The notes: generated from the sequence alone by a model not told the origin. 11,823 nucleotides of DNA from JBDLID01 sp039715055 (GCA_039715055.1 JBDLID010000095.1:1-11823); one strand, 5' to 3'; numbered from the stretch's first letter, positions 1-7,054 are shown. Made by a program: numbers and translations.

Positions 1-1124
1 TTGCCGTTCGGGTACACCCTGTCCCGCTTTTTTTCAATGGGGGGCTGCGGCTGCTCACGCTTCCTGGAGACATTCTTCTGCAGGGTAATGTCAATTGAGC
101 TGTTTACTCCCGGTTCAAGCTCTATCCACCTGGTCTCAGTTCCATATCCCGCACGGCTCACTTCAACGTTGTAGCGACCCGGATCAAGTTTCATCCCCTG
201 TTTGAAAGGCGGCCTGATGTTGAGTATTCTTGTCTCAGAATCAGACGGAGTGGTAATCACGCTCAGGGATACCGGAGCCTCTTTGCGGGGCTTCCCGACT
301 GGTTCAGGGCGGATCGTTTTCTCGCCAGGTCGATGCTGCTCGTCACGCCTTGCACCTCCCCCCGCATCCCCTCCGGCCAGGAAAAAGCGGGGAATCGGTG
401 TGGAGGAAAGCCAGGGAATCTGCCTGTCTCCTGTTTCCTTCATCACCGCCATTCCCGCCTCATTAAACACATTCTGGATGTCCAGGTTGGAAACGGCCAT
501 GGCGTCGAGCAGATGCTTGGTAAACACACCGTTTCGTCCCTGCCCGTCTGCTGCGACCGCTCCCGGACTCGTCGCGTAGGCAATGATGGTTCCCTTGGGG
601 GCGTCCATTCTGGCCAGCCCCTGACTGGATGAACGGAAACTCCGCTGAAACGGATTATTGCGGCAGGCGTCAAGAATGACCATGTTGAGCATGTTTTCAG
701 CAGATTTCATCTTGCTGATAATTCGCGCGGCATCCACAGCCTCAAACTCCACATCACCCTCGTCCGCCACCTCTACCCTGACAGGTATCAGATAATTACG
801 ACCATTGATCTGCATACCGTGGCCGGCAAAATAAAAAAGACCGATCTTCGATTTCTTCAACTTTGAAGAAAAACTGTTCAGGGCCTCAACCATCTCCTTT
901 TTATTCACATCAGTTTTTGCGATGACCTCAAAGTCAAGCGACTTGAGAAGACGGGTCATATCAACAGCATCATTGACCGGATTTTTAAGGGGAGAGGTAC
1001 CGTAAGCACCGTTACCGATCACCAGTGCAACCCGCTCTGCACCACCTGCACCGGAGGCGCAAACAATTGACAGAAAGAAACAAATAATGAACAATAACCA
1101 GTTGGAGTGAAATGAAATTCTCAT
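1..1124 (-). CDS. Exported caspase-family (peptidase C14-like) protein with C-terminal PEGA-like domain, partial
   Basis: The frame is open from ATG (complement of 1122-1124) to the left edge: 374 codons without a stop, so the C-terminus is missing. Residues 1-29 are a signal peptide (hydrophobic stretch 9-22, small residues before E30), so the protein is exported. The caspase-like p20 fold follows: ALVIGNGAY (33-41), an NDA turn (51-53), FAGHG (99-103) with catalytic His102, and ILDACRNNPF (150-159) with catalytic Cys154. Both dyad residues are intact. After a proline- and charge-rich linker, about 283-348 resembles a PEGA-like domain (the LDPGRYNVEVSRAGY stretch), a surface or polysaccharide-associated module in other proteins. 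The remaining tail is rich in K, R, P and Q. By family it is a cysteine peptidase of the caspase/metacaspase clan; the substrate is unknown. It diverges from the OmpA-like gene. An AGGA lies 4 bases before the start, closer than usual. Family call is firm, cellular role is not. Confidence 0.88.
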   Translation of the reverse strand, partial: MRISFHSNWLLFIICFFLSIVCASGAGGAERVALVIGNGAYGTSPLKNPVNDAVDMTRLLKSLDFEVIAKTDVNKKEMVEALNSFSSKLKKSKIGLFYFAGHGMQINGRNYLIPVRVEVADEGDVEFEAVDAARIISKMKSAENMLNMVILDACRNNPFQRSFRSSSQGLARMDAPKGTIIAYATSPGAVAADGQGRNGVFTKHLLDAMAVSNLDIQNVFNEAGMAVMKETGDRQIPWLSSTPIPRFFLAGGDAGGGARRDEQHRPGEKTIRPEPVGKPRKEAPVSLSVITTPSDSETRILNIRPPFKQGMKLDPGRYNVEVSRAGYGTETRWIELEPGVNSSIDITLQKNVSRKREQPQPPIEKKRDRVYPNG

Positions 1125-1248
1125 ATCCTGGAGGCAGGGTGGCTGGATGTTTGGCTGGACAAACTTCTCATAAGTTCTGCTACGATAGAGCGGTAGTTTC
1201 CTGCAAATCGCCCCCCTATTAATTACTTAAAAATCAACAAGATAAAAA

Positions 1249-1278
1249 ACAGTACCACTGCCGGCGACAGCTTGTCAA
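1249..1278 (-). promoter_or_regulatory. Sigma70-like promoter candidate for the caspase-like gene
   Basis: On the minus strand a perfect TTGACA (complement of 1273-1278) is followed after 18 bp by TACTGT (complement of 1249-1254). The -10 is preceded by TG with one base between, the extended -10 arrangement. The predicted transcript would have a leader of roughly 115 bases. The -10 itself is a poor match (3 of 6), so the call leans on the -35 and the TG. Confidence 0.35.
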
Positions 1279-1327
1279 TCATGGTTCTCAGAAAAAAACA
1301 GCCTCCTTTTCTTCTCATCTGTCATTG

Positions 1328-1336
1328 TGCTATACT
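1328..1336 (+). promoter_or_regulatory. Extended -10 promoter candidate for the OmpA-like gene
   Basis: TGCTATACT (1328-1336) matches the extended -10 form TGnTATAAT with one mismatch in the hexamer. No good -35 lies 16-18 bp upstream, only a T-rich stretch around 1307-1313, which fits an extended -10 promoter. The leader to the start at 1413 would be about 70 bases. Together with the minus-strand candidate at 1249-1278 this accounts for both directions of the 1125-1412 gap; nothing else stands out there. Confidence 0.4.
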
Positions 1337-1412
1337 GGAACCAGAAATCTTTCACTGCCGGACTGCTCCCGGCCTGATTGGCAAATGAACTTTACCCTGT
1401 CACTGAATTGCT

Positions 1413-2030
1413 ATGAAACCGACACCCCTTGTACTGACTGGTATCCTCTTCTGCCTCGTTAATTCGCAGGTTGCTTCAGGAGAGGAGGCCATCTTCTCCG
1501 GCTCATCTCCGGAGATGGTCGACAAACTACTCTCCAGTCGTCAATTCGGCATGACAAGAAGCTTCAGCGCTCCCAAAACACGCTCCATTACGGTCACTGC
1601 CGTGGAAGAGAACGGATCAGACTATGAGGCCACCATCCAGATCCCCATCGATCCGCCCAAGGAGATTCTCCGTCTCAGGGTGGAATTTGACACCAACTCA
1701 GCCTCACTGCGTAAAAGCGCCCATCCCACCCTCACCAAACTGGCCACAGCCCTCAAGGACCAGAGACTGGCTACTGCCAGATTCTGTATCCAGGGACACA
1801 CGGACAGTGATGGTGACAATCGCTACAACCTCAGGCTGAGCCTCCATCGGGCCCGATCAGTTCTCAACTACCTGACCATCACTGAGGGAATCGACGAAGA
1901 GCGGGTGACGATCTTCGGTTATGGTGAGGCGGTCCCCCTCAAGGAAAACAACTCCTCTTCCAACAAACAGATCAACAGACGTGTTGAAGTCTCCCTGCAA
2001 TGTCCGACAGTGGCAGCAAAGAATCAATGA
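1413..2030 (+). CDS. Periplasmic OmpA-C-like (peptidoglycan-associating) protein
   Basis: 205 residues. Residues 1-23 are a signal peptide with cleavage probably near A21-G23. Residues 24-85 match nothing I recognise and contain no membrane beta-barrel. About 86-196 is an OmpA C-terminal domain: VEFDTNSA (90-97), IQGHTD (126-131), then the YNLRLSLHRARSV helix, and near the end NKQINRRVEVSL. Asp131 and Arg146 align with the two residues of E. coli OmpA that grip the diaminopimelate of peptidoglycan, with the same 15-residue spacing, so wall binding is likely. The lack of a lipobox cysteine and of a barrel makes it a soluble periplasmic wall-binding protein rather than a Pal or porin. The start is the only ATG in a sensible position; no clear Shine-Dalgarno precedes it. 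It is divergent from the caspase-like gene and may share its regulation. Specific role unknown. Confidence 0.88.
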   Translation: MKPTPLVLTGILFCLVNSQVASGEEAIFSGSSPEMVDKLLSSRQFGMTRSFSAPKTRSITVTAVEENGSDYEATIQIPIDPPKEILRLRVEFDTNSASLRKSAHPTLTKLATALKDQRLATARFCIQGHTDSDGDNRYNLRLSLHRARSVLNYLTITEGIDEERVTIFGYGEAVPLKENNSSSNKQINRRVEVSLQCPTVAAKNQ

Positions 2031-2043
2031 CCCGTTACCAGGA

Positions 2044-2072
2044 TTGACAAAAATAGTATTTTTCGGTAAATA
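2044..2072 (+). promoter_or_regulatory. Promoter candidate for the B12 operon with an embedded palindrome
   Basis: A perfect TTGACA (2044-2049) is followed after 17 bp by TAAATA (2067-2072), a weak -10 (3 of 6). The position fits: transcription would begin about 2079, just before the riboswitch P1 stem at 2085. The spacer contains a perfect 15-bp palindrome (AAAAATA-G-TATTTTT, 2049-2063). TTGACAA (2044-2050) is also inverted as TTGTCAA (2073-2079). These could bind a repressor in addition to the riboswitch control. Confidence 0.4.
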
Positions 2073-2084
2073 TTGTCAAAATCA

Positions 2085-2254
2085 ACTACCGAGGTTTTCC
2101 GGGTCAGAAACCGGAAAAAAAGGGAACTTCGTGAAATTCGAAGACGGGCCCGCCGCTGTAACCGGAGACGAATTCCGCACAGTGCCACTGTTATCATCAA
2201 CGGGAAGGCGCGGAAGGAGGGTGAACCGGAAGTCAGAAGACCTGCCTCGGTAGT
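2085..2254 (+). ncRNA. Cobalamin riboswitch (aptamer)
   Basis: The aptamer is bracketed by a perfect 10-bp P1 helix, ACTACCGAGG (2085-2094) with CCTCGGTAGT (2245-2254). Inside are the hallmark conserved elements of adenosylcobalamin-type riboswitches: GGGAAC...GTGAAA about 2120-2135, GGGCCCGCCGCTGTAACC (about 2146-2163), GCCACTG (about 2182-2188), GGGAAGGCG (about 2201-2209), and the B12 box AGTCAGAAGACCTGCC (2231-2246) directly before the 3' side of P1. By family it binds a cobalamin in the nascent transcript and lowers expression of the genes downstream. The importer and corrin-synthesis genes that follow agree with this. No protein-coding reading is needed for this stretch. Confidence 0.95.
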
Positions 2255-2307
2255 GGTGCTGAATCCTCGTGGACGGAGGGCAGCCGTAGATTTTGGGATA
2301 TTTTGGG

Positions 2308-2347
2308 AAATCCCGGATCAAGTTAACTTGATCCGGGATTTTTTTTT
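2308..2347 (+). terminator. Rho-independent terminator, riboswitch expression platform
   Basis: AAATCCCGGATCAAG (2308-2322) pairs perfectly with its complement at 2327-2341 across a TTAA loop: a 15-bp stem running straight into nine T (2339-2347). It lies between the cobalamin aptamer and btuC, so it is the off-switch of the operon leader rather than an end-of-gene terminator. An alternative 8-bp helix, 2292-2299 with 2310-2317 (two G-U pairs), would use the same 5' arm and is a candidate antiterminator formed when no ligand is bound. Confidence 0.9.
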
Positions 2348-2377
2348 GCATTATACACACTCAGCCGTTAAAGATCC

Positions 2378-3409
2378 GTGGAAATTCGCTCAACTCTTAT
2401 TTCTGCCACCCTTGGCCTGGTGCTGGCGGCAACCATTGTCGCCTCCACCACCATGGGGTTTCTCAGCATCACTCCCCTTGAGGTGCTGCAGATTATTGGA
2501 GCCCGGCTCAAAGGAGCCACAACGGTTACCGGAATAGAGCCCAGCTTTATTTTCGTGGTGTGGGATGTCAGGCTGCCACGTATCCTCACTGCTGCCGTGG
2601 TGGGCGGCGGACTAGCCGTTGCAGGCGCAGTTTTCCAGGGAATTCTGCTCAACCCATTAGCCGATCCGTACACCCTTGGGGTCTCTTCCGGCGCCGCTTT
2701 TGGTGCATCGCTTGCCCTGATCCTCTCCATTATCGGGATTTCAATGCCCGCCTTTGTCTCGGTGCCGCTGTTTGCCTTTATCGGTGCCATGGCCACGCTG
2801 GCTGCAGTATTCAGTCTCTCATCCAGGGACGAAAGCCTCTCATCCAACAGTCTCATCCTTGCAGGTGTCATTGTCGCCGCCATCCTCTCTGCCGGAATCG
2901 GTTTCATCAAGTACCTTGCCGACGAGCAGGTCTCGGTCATTATCTTCTGGCTCATGGGCTCATTTGTCGGCCGCTCCTGGAGCGATGTACTCCTTGTCGG
3001 CGGCCTGACCCTGCCGACCATGCTGGTGATCTTCTACTTTGCCAGAGACCTCAATATCATGTCTCTTGGAGAACGTACCGCCGACACCCTCGGCGTCGAC
3101 AGCAGCCGGATCAAAAAGATCCTTCTCCTCTGTGCCTCGCTTATCAGCGCCGTGGCGGTTTCGGTTTCAGGGGTCATCGGTTTCGTCGGCCTTATTGTGC
3201 CCCACCTCCTCCGTGCCATCCTCGGTCCCGATAACCGCACGCTGCTGCCTGCCTGTTTTTTCGGGGGTGGTATACTGCTGCTGCTTGCCGACACCCTTAC
3301 CCGCGCCTGGCTGCCTTCCGAGCTGCCCATCGGCATCCTCACCTCACTTCTCGGCGGTCCGTTCTTCTGTTATATCTTTCGCCGTAAACAGCTGGGGAGA
3401 AGCTCATGA
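2378..3409 (+). CDS. btuC: Corrinoid ABC transporter permease, FecCD/BtuC family
   Basis: 343 residues, the usual length for a FecCD-family permease, with about ten hydrophobic membrane segments. Family signatures are clear: GAVFQGILLNPLADPYTLG ending near residue 101, and GFVGLIVPHLLR (268-279), which contains the region that contacts the ATPase. The family moves vitamin B12, heme or ferric siderophores through the inner membrane. Here the cobalamin riboswitch directly upstream and cbiL downstream point to a corrinoid, so BtuC is the best reading. The start is GTG at 2378: an in-frame stop lies at 2369-2371, the next ATG is about 25 codons in and would remove the first membrane segment, and the terminator ends only 30 bases before. 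The ribosome site is weak. It ends in an ATGA overlap with the ATPase gene. Confidence 0.88.
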   Translation: MEIRSTLISATLGLVLAATIVASTTMGFLSITPLEVLQIIGARLKGATTVTGIEPSFIFVVWDVRLPRILTAAVVGGGLAVAGAVFQGILLNPLADPYTLGVSSGAAFGASLALILSIIGISMPAFVSVPLFAFIGAMATLAAVFSLSSRDESLSSNSLILAGVIVAAILSAGIGFIKYLADEQVSVIIFWLMGSFVGRSWSDVLLVGGLTLPTMLVIFYFARDLNIMSLGERTADTLGVDSSRIKKILLLCASLISAVAVSVSGVIGFVGLIVPHLLRAILGPDNRTLLPACFFGGGILLLLADTLTRAWLPSELPIGILTSLLGGPFFCYIFRRKQLGRSS

Positions 3410-4215
3410 CAGCAACAACTGCTGAAAACTATCTCCAGCTCGACGGTGTCTCGTTCGGCTACAGTGAAAAAGAGGTGCTCAGCGATATCGACCTGAACGT
3501 CAGATCCGGCAGGGTCTACGGCCTGATCGGCCCCAACGGTTCCGGCAAGACCAGCCTCGTCAACCTGCTCTGCGGAACCCGCAGACCCGACCGGGGAGTG
3601 GTCAGACTTCTTGGCAGTCCCCTTTCCGCCTACTCAAAAAAACAGCTGGCACGCCACCTGTCCCTGGTTCCCCAGGAGTTCACCCTGGGCTTTGACTACC
3701 GGGTCAGAGACATCGTCTTCATGGGTCGCCATCCCCACATCGGCCGTTTCAGTTCTCCGAGCCTTGACGATCATGAGCTGGTGAACCGGGCCATGGCGGA
3801 GATGGATATCGAGTCTCTTGCGGACCGGCCGGTGACCGAGTTATCCGGAGGTGAAAAACAACGGGTAGTTGTGGCCCGGGCCCTGGCCCAGGATACCGCC
3901 ACCATGATCCTTGATGAGGCCACGTCCAACCTGGATATCCGTCACACCCTTGAGATCATGCGGGTTCTGAAAAAACGGGTCTCTCAATCAGGTCTCTGTG
4001 TGATTGCAGCCATCCACGACCTCAACCTTGCCGCCTCGTTTTGTGACGAGTTCATCATTCTAAAAAACGGACAGCTGGTGAGTTGCGGGCCGGTGGAGCA
4101 CTGTCTCAATCGTGAATTGATCCGTGAGGTCTTTGAAGTGGAAGCCGATGTCATTGTCGATAGCGAATCCAGCGGGATGCGAATCCACTATCCCTTTAAC
4201 CGGACCATCAACTAA
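3406..4215 (+). CDS. btuD: Corrinoid ABC transporter ATP-binding protein, BtuD-like
   Basis: 269 residues with every ABC ATPase motif intact: aromatic A-loop Tyr19, Walker A GPNGSGKT (42-49), Q-loop Gln90, signature LSGGEKQ (146-152), Walker B MILDEA (167-172) with catalytic Glu171, D-loop SNLD (174-177) and switch His204 in AAIHDLNLA. It powers the importer from the cytoplasmic face of the membrane as a dimer docked on BtuC. About 30 C-terminal residues after the core are typical for the FecE/BtuD group. The ATG overlaps the btuC stop by four bases (ATGA) and is preceded by GGGGAGA, so coupled translation and equimolar production are likely. Substrate assignment to B12 rests on the riboswitch and neighbours, since FecE, FhuC and BtuD ATPases look alike. 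Confidence 0.9.
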   Translation: MTATTAENYLQLDGVSFGYSEKEVLSDIDLNVRSGRVYGLIGPNGSGKTSLVNLLCGTRRPDRGVVRLLGSPLSAYSKKQLARHLSLVPQEFTLGFDYRVRDIVFMGRHPHIGRFSSPSLDDHELVNRAMAEMDIESLADRPVTELSGGEKQRVVVARALAQDTATMILDEATSNLDIRHTLEIMRVLKKRVSQSGLCVIAAIHDLNLAASFCDEFIILKNGQLVSCGPVEHCLNRELIREVFEVEADVIVDSESSGMRIHYPFNRTIN

Positions 4216-4217
4216 CC

Positions 4218-5180
4218 ATGCCCTCTGTCAACAGATCACTGCGCAAAATGGCTGCCACCTCCTTTATTCGCCCTGTTCTTGGTCTTCTGTTGATCCTTGC
4301 AGCAGCAATCTTCAGCCCTCCCGGTTGTCCGGCTGAAGACCAGGTTGTTACAGATATTTTCGGCACTCGTATTGACCCCCGGAAAACATTTTCGAGAATC
4401 ATTTCCCTCTACCCCGCTCATACGGAAAATATTGCCGCACTCGACTGTACAGACCTCCTCATCGGCATCTCCCCCGGTGACGACTTCCCGGCCATTGTCA
4501 CCACAAAGCAACGGTTCAGCTACCGTGACAACCCGGAAAAATTCATCGCTGCCCGTCCCGACCTGGTCCTGGTCAGGCCCATGATTGTCGGGGCCTATAT
4601 GCCGCTGCTCGAAAAACTGCACGGAGCCGGGATCACCGTTGTCTCACTGCAGCCGAGAAGCGTCGATGAGATCTACAGCTACTGGTCCGCTCTCGGTGTC
4701 CTGCTGAACCGGAGGAGTGAAGCCCGGAGGATGGTGGAGCTTTTTCATGCTGAGCTCCAAAGACTTGAGGAAAAAGTGAGCTTGATACCAGTTGAAAAAA
4801 GGCCCCGGGTCTATTTCCAGTCCATTCATAAAAAGATGAAAACCTTTTCGCCACGCTCCATTGCTATATTCTGCCTGGAATCGGCCGGGGGAAGAAACAT
4901 CGCCTCCGATGCAACGGCGAGAAGACAGAGCAACATTGCCGCCTACAGTAAGGAGCGAATCCTGGCACACGCCGACCGGACCGACATCTTCATAGCCCAG
5001 CAGGGCCGGATGAACCCGGTGACCCTGGAGATGTTAAAACAGGAACCGGGTTTTGCGGCAATCAAGGCGGTCCGCCAAAACCGGGTCCATCTCATCGATG
5101 AGAAACTGGTCTCACGCCCCACCCTTCGACTATTAATCGGCATGCATCGACTGCACGCCATGCTATACCCGCAACCATGA
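4218..5180 (+). CDS. btuF: Periplasmic corrinoid-binding protein, BtuF-like
   Basis: 320 residues. A long signal peptide (basic residues 6-18, hydrophobic core 20-32) probably ends after A39 (CPA before ED). The mature part is a class III (TroA/BtuF-like) binding protein: two lobes joined by a helix, with IISLYPAHTENIAALD (62-77) and PDLVLVRP (about 114-121) in the first lobe. RVYFQ and the SAGGRNIASDA region belong to the second. It would capture the corrinoid in the periplasm and hand it to BtuC. It starts two bases after the btuD stop. ATG 4218 is used; ATG 4248 is an alternative that still leaves a signal peptide, and neither has a strong Shine-Dalgarno. C37 lies in PPGC, not a convincing lipobox, so a soluble protein is more likely. 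Ligand specificity is inferred from context. Confidence 0.85.
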   Translation: MPSVNRSLRKMAATSFIRPVLGLLLILAAAIFSPPGCPAEDQVVTDIFGTRIDPRKTFSRIISLYPAHTENIAALDCTDLLIGISPGDDFPAIVTTKQRFSYRDNPEKFIAARPDLVLVRPMIVGAYMPLLEKLHGAGITVVSLQPRSVDEIYSYWSALGVLLNRRSEARRMVELFHAELQRLEEKVSLIPVEKRPRVYFQSIHKKMKTFSPRSIAIFCLESAGGRNIASDATARRQSNIAAYSKERILAHADRTDIFIAQQGRMNPVTLEMLKQEPGFAAIKAVRQNRVHLIDEKLVSRPTLRLLIGMHRLHAMLYPQP

Positions 5181-5200
5181 CACAACAATCAGGAAATACC

Positions 5201-5929
5201 ATGAACACAACGCTTGCAATCATCGGGGTAGGCCCCGGCGACCCTGAATTGCTCACCGTCAAAGCCATCAGGGCGGTGGAAAAAAGCTCCATTATTGTCA
5301 CCCCCAAGGCCAAGAAAAATGGAAACTCAACGGCTCTGTCCATCCTCGAGCAGGGAATGGATCTTGCCGGTAAAGAGACCCTTGAGCTCCACTTCCCCAT
5401 GAAGAAAATCTGTCTCGGCGAACCGCCTGATGCAGAGGTTGAGACCGCCTGGCGGGCTGCAGCAGATGCTGTTCTTCAACACCTGGACAACGGACGAAAT
5501 GTTGTCTTTCCGACACTGGGTGATCCCGCCATCTACTCCACCGGTTATTACCTCTACCAGACCATTATCGAGATGAGGCCGGAGGTGGAGGTGAACTTCA
5601 CTCCGGGCATTTCAGCCATGAGCGCCTGCTCGGCCTCGACCCGGCAGCCGATCTGCCTCGGTGACGACAAGCTGGCCGTCATCCCCGCCACTTTCACTCC
5701 GGAGCGGCTTGAGGAAATCCTTTCTTCCTTTGACACCATAGTTTTGATGAAGGTGCATACGGTAATTGACGAATTGAGATCCCTGCTGGACAGGCTCGAC
5801 CTCATTCACTGCTCCGTCCTTATTGAACGGGCAGGCATGGCCGATGAGCGGATTATCGGCAACCTCGATGAAATCACCGGCCCTCTCCACTACTTTTCAA
5901 CCATCGTTGTCCGCAAAAAAAGTCTTTAA
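5201..5929 (+). CDS. cbiL: Precorrin-2/cobalt-factor II C20-methyltransferase
   Basis: 242 residues, normal for the CbiL/CobI family. The tetrapyrrole methylase N-terminal signature is present: IIGVGPGDPELL (7-18) with the S-adenosylmethionine-binding glycine loop. VVFPTLGDPAIYSTGYY (101-117) and the FTPGISAMSACSA segment, followed by GDDKLAVIPATF, are typical of the C20-methylating branch. It moves a methyl group from S-adenosylmethionine to C20 of the corrin precursor in the cytoplasm. In an anaerobe the substrate would be cobalt-factor II, so cbiL is preferred to cobI. Start choice: ATG 5201 has AGGA six bases upstream and gives the family's usual N-terminus. ATG 5177 in the same frame overlaps the btuF stop as ATGA but has no ribosome site. 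It is the last gene of the riboswitch operon. The other corrin genes are not in the window. Confidence 0.88.
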   Translation: MNTTLAIIGVGPGDPELLTVKAIRAVEKSSIIVTPKAKKNGNSTALSILEQGMDLAGKETLELHFPMKKICLGEPPDAEVETAWRAAADAVLQHLDNGRNVVFPTLGDPAIYSTGYYLYQTIIEMRPEVEVNFTPGISAMSACSASTRQPICLGDDKLAVIPATFTPERLEEILSSFDTIVLMKVHTVIDELRSLLDRLDLIHCSVLIERAGMADERIIGNLDEITGPLHYFSTIVVRKKSL

Positions 5930-6008
5930 GGCTTTCGGCAGCCATGTTGCCCAATTCCTTTTTGCAAAATGTTTGCTGCTCAACTAACCCGACAAGTCGT
6001 AAAACTTT

Positions 6009-6052
6009 TTAGAGCCGCTGGATAAGTGGATTGGTGATCACTCTAAGTTTTT
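6009..6052 (+). terminator. Weak terminator candidate after the B12 operon
   Basis: TTAGAG (6009-6014) pairs with CTCTAA (6041-6046), followed by GTTTTTGATTTT. The 26-base loop can itself form a small stem, CCGCT with AGTGG including one G-U pair. The stem is short and A/T-rich, and it lies 80 bases past the cbiL stop. It is listed only because no better end for the operon is visible in 5930-6080. Confidence 0.2.
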
Positions 6053-6088
6053 GATTTTAAAGCTATCTCATTACTTCTTGTTTTTTTA

Positions 6089-6135
6089 TTGGCAATTTCA
6101 TGGAGTAAGGCACTACAATAATCTCAAGGCTTGAG
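6089..6135 (+). promoter_or_regulatory. Promoter candidate and start-site palindrome for the solute-binding protein gene
   Basis: TTGGCA (6089-6094) and TACAAT (6114-6119) each match the sigma70 consensus at five of six positions, but the 19-bp spacer is long. Transcription would start near 6126, inside the palindrome CTCAAG-G-CTTGAG (6123-6135). A third half-site, CCTTGAG, follows at 6140-6146, and a small inverted repeat AGTTG-AACC-CAACT at 6145-6158. A repressor site overlapping the start is a reasonable reading. The rest of the 5930-6192 gap holds nothing else convincing. Confidence 0.4.
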
Positions 6136-6192
6136 GGTACCTTGAGTTGAACCCAACTGTGTCGAGTAACAATTGCCATACCATTTCCCGTC

Positions 6193-7008
6193 ATGAAAAA
6201 CAGAATAGCCACTCTTCTGATGACATGTTTCATTCTGTTCACCTCCTTTACACTTTGGGGAGAAAGGGTCTGGGGTGACACCATAACCCTGCGTGCGGAT
6301 GAGTGGTGTCCGTACAACTGTACCCCAGGCACCCAACTGCCCGGCTACATGGTTGAGGTTGCCGACAAGATATTTTCCCGGGCAGACCACACGGTCGACT
6401 ACCAATCCATGCCCTGGTCAAGGGCCATTGCCGAAGCCAGATCGGGCAGTATCAACGGGGTTATCGGAGCAGGAATCACCGATGCCCCCGGTTTTATCTT
6501 TCCCACTGAACCCCTCGGCTTCATGAAAAATTCATTCTGGGCTCGCCGTGATGAATCGTGGCGCTTTACAGATATTGCATCATTACAAAAAGTTGTTTTG
6601 GGTGCGGTCCAGGACTATGACTACACCCGGGAAATCAACGAATATATTACTGATAAGAATAACAGCGACAGAGTTGAAGTCATTCACGGCAGGTCAGCCC
6701 TTGAGCGCAACATCAAAAAGCTCTTAGGCCATCGAATCGATGTGATCATCGAGGATGAAAATGTCTTCCTCACTAAAATCCAGGCGCTGGGAAAAACTCA
6801 GGACGTCATCAAGGTCGGTGCAATTAAGGGTGAACTCAAAATGCAGCAGCTATTCATCGCCTTTTCTCCAGGCCATGAAAAATCCGCCGAATATGGCCGT
6901 CTGCTCAGTGATGGCATCAGCCGGCTGAGGGAGTCCGGAGAACTTGCCGTAATTATGGCCAAATATGGTCTTCTGGACTGGAAAGACAATGGTGGTCCCC
7001 TTCATTGA
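6193..7008 (+). CDS. Family-3 periplasmic solute-binding protein (amino-acid-binding type)
   Basis: 271 residues. Residues 1-28 are a signal peptide (hydrophobic 5-22), so the product is periplasmic. The mature protein fits the SBP_bac_3 fold: it opens with ITLRADEWCPYNC, continues with PGYMVEVADKIF and the SMPWSRAIAEARSGSINGVIGA segment, and has the YDYTREINEYI hinge region and a C-terminal helix typical of the family. C39 and C43 lie five residues into the mature first strand and could form a disulfide or hold a ligand. Family members bind amino acids or other small polar molecules for an ABC importer, or act as orphan sensors. No permease or ATPase gene is adjacent, so it is an orphan here and the ligand is unknown. 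No clear Shine-Dalgarno precedes the ATG. Confidence 0.82.
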   Translation: MKNRIATLLMTCFILFTSFTLWGERVWGDTITLRADEWCPYNCTPGTQLPGYMVEVADKIFSRADHTVDYQSMPWSRAIAEARSGSINGVIGAGITDAPGFIFPTEPLGFMKNSFWARRDESWRFTDIASLQKVVLGAVQDYDYTREINEYITDKNNSDRVEVIHGRSALERNIKKLLGHRIDVIIEDENVFLTKIQALGKTQDVIKVGAIKGELKMQQLFIAFSPGHEKSAEYGRLLSDGISRLRESGELAVIMAKYGLLDWKDNGGPLH

Positions 7009-7054
7009 AAACTGGACAACAGCCTCTCTCCATGTTCCCATTGGTTTAATTTAA

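Noticed and set aside
2073..2537. A plus-strand open frame of 154 codons across the riboswitch and terminator.
   Set aside because: It overlaps the structured RNA leader and the start of btuC and resembles no protein; the RNA explains the sequence.
2368..3021. A 217-codon open frame on the minus strand opposite btuC.
   Set aside because: It lies entirely over a well-supported permease and has a low-complexity, unrelated composition; it is a shadow of the coding strand.
5177..5200. ATG 5177 as the start of cbiL, giving an ATGA overlap with btuF.
   Set aside because: No Shine-Dalgarno and an eight-residue extension not usual in the family; ATG 5201 has AGGA at good spacing. It remains possible.
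5960..5969. TTTTGCAAAA palindrome after cbiL as an operator or terminator.
   Set aside because: Too short and A/T-rich, not followed by a T-run, and not near a promoter.
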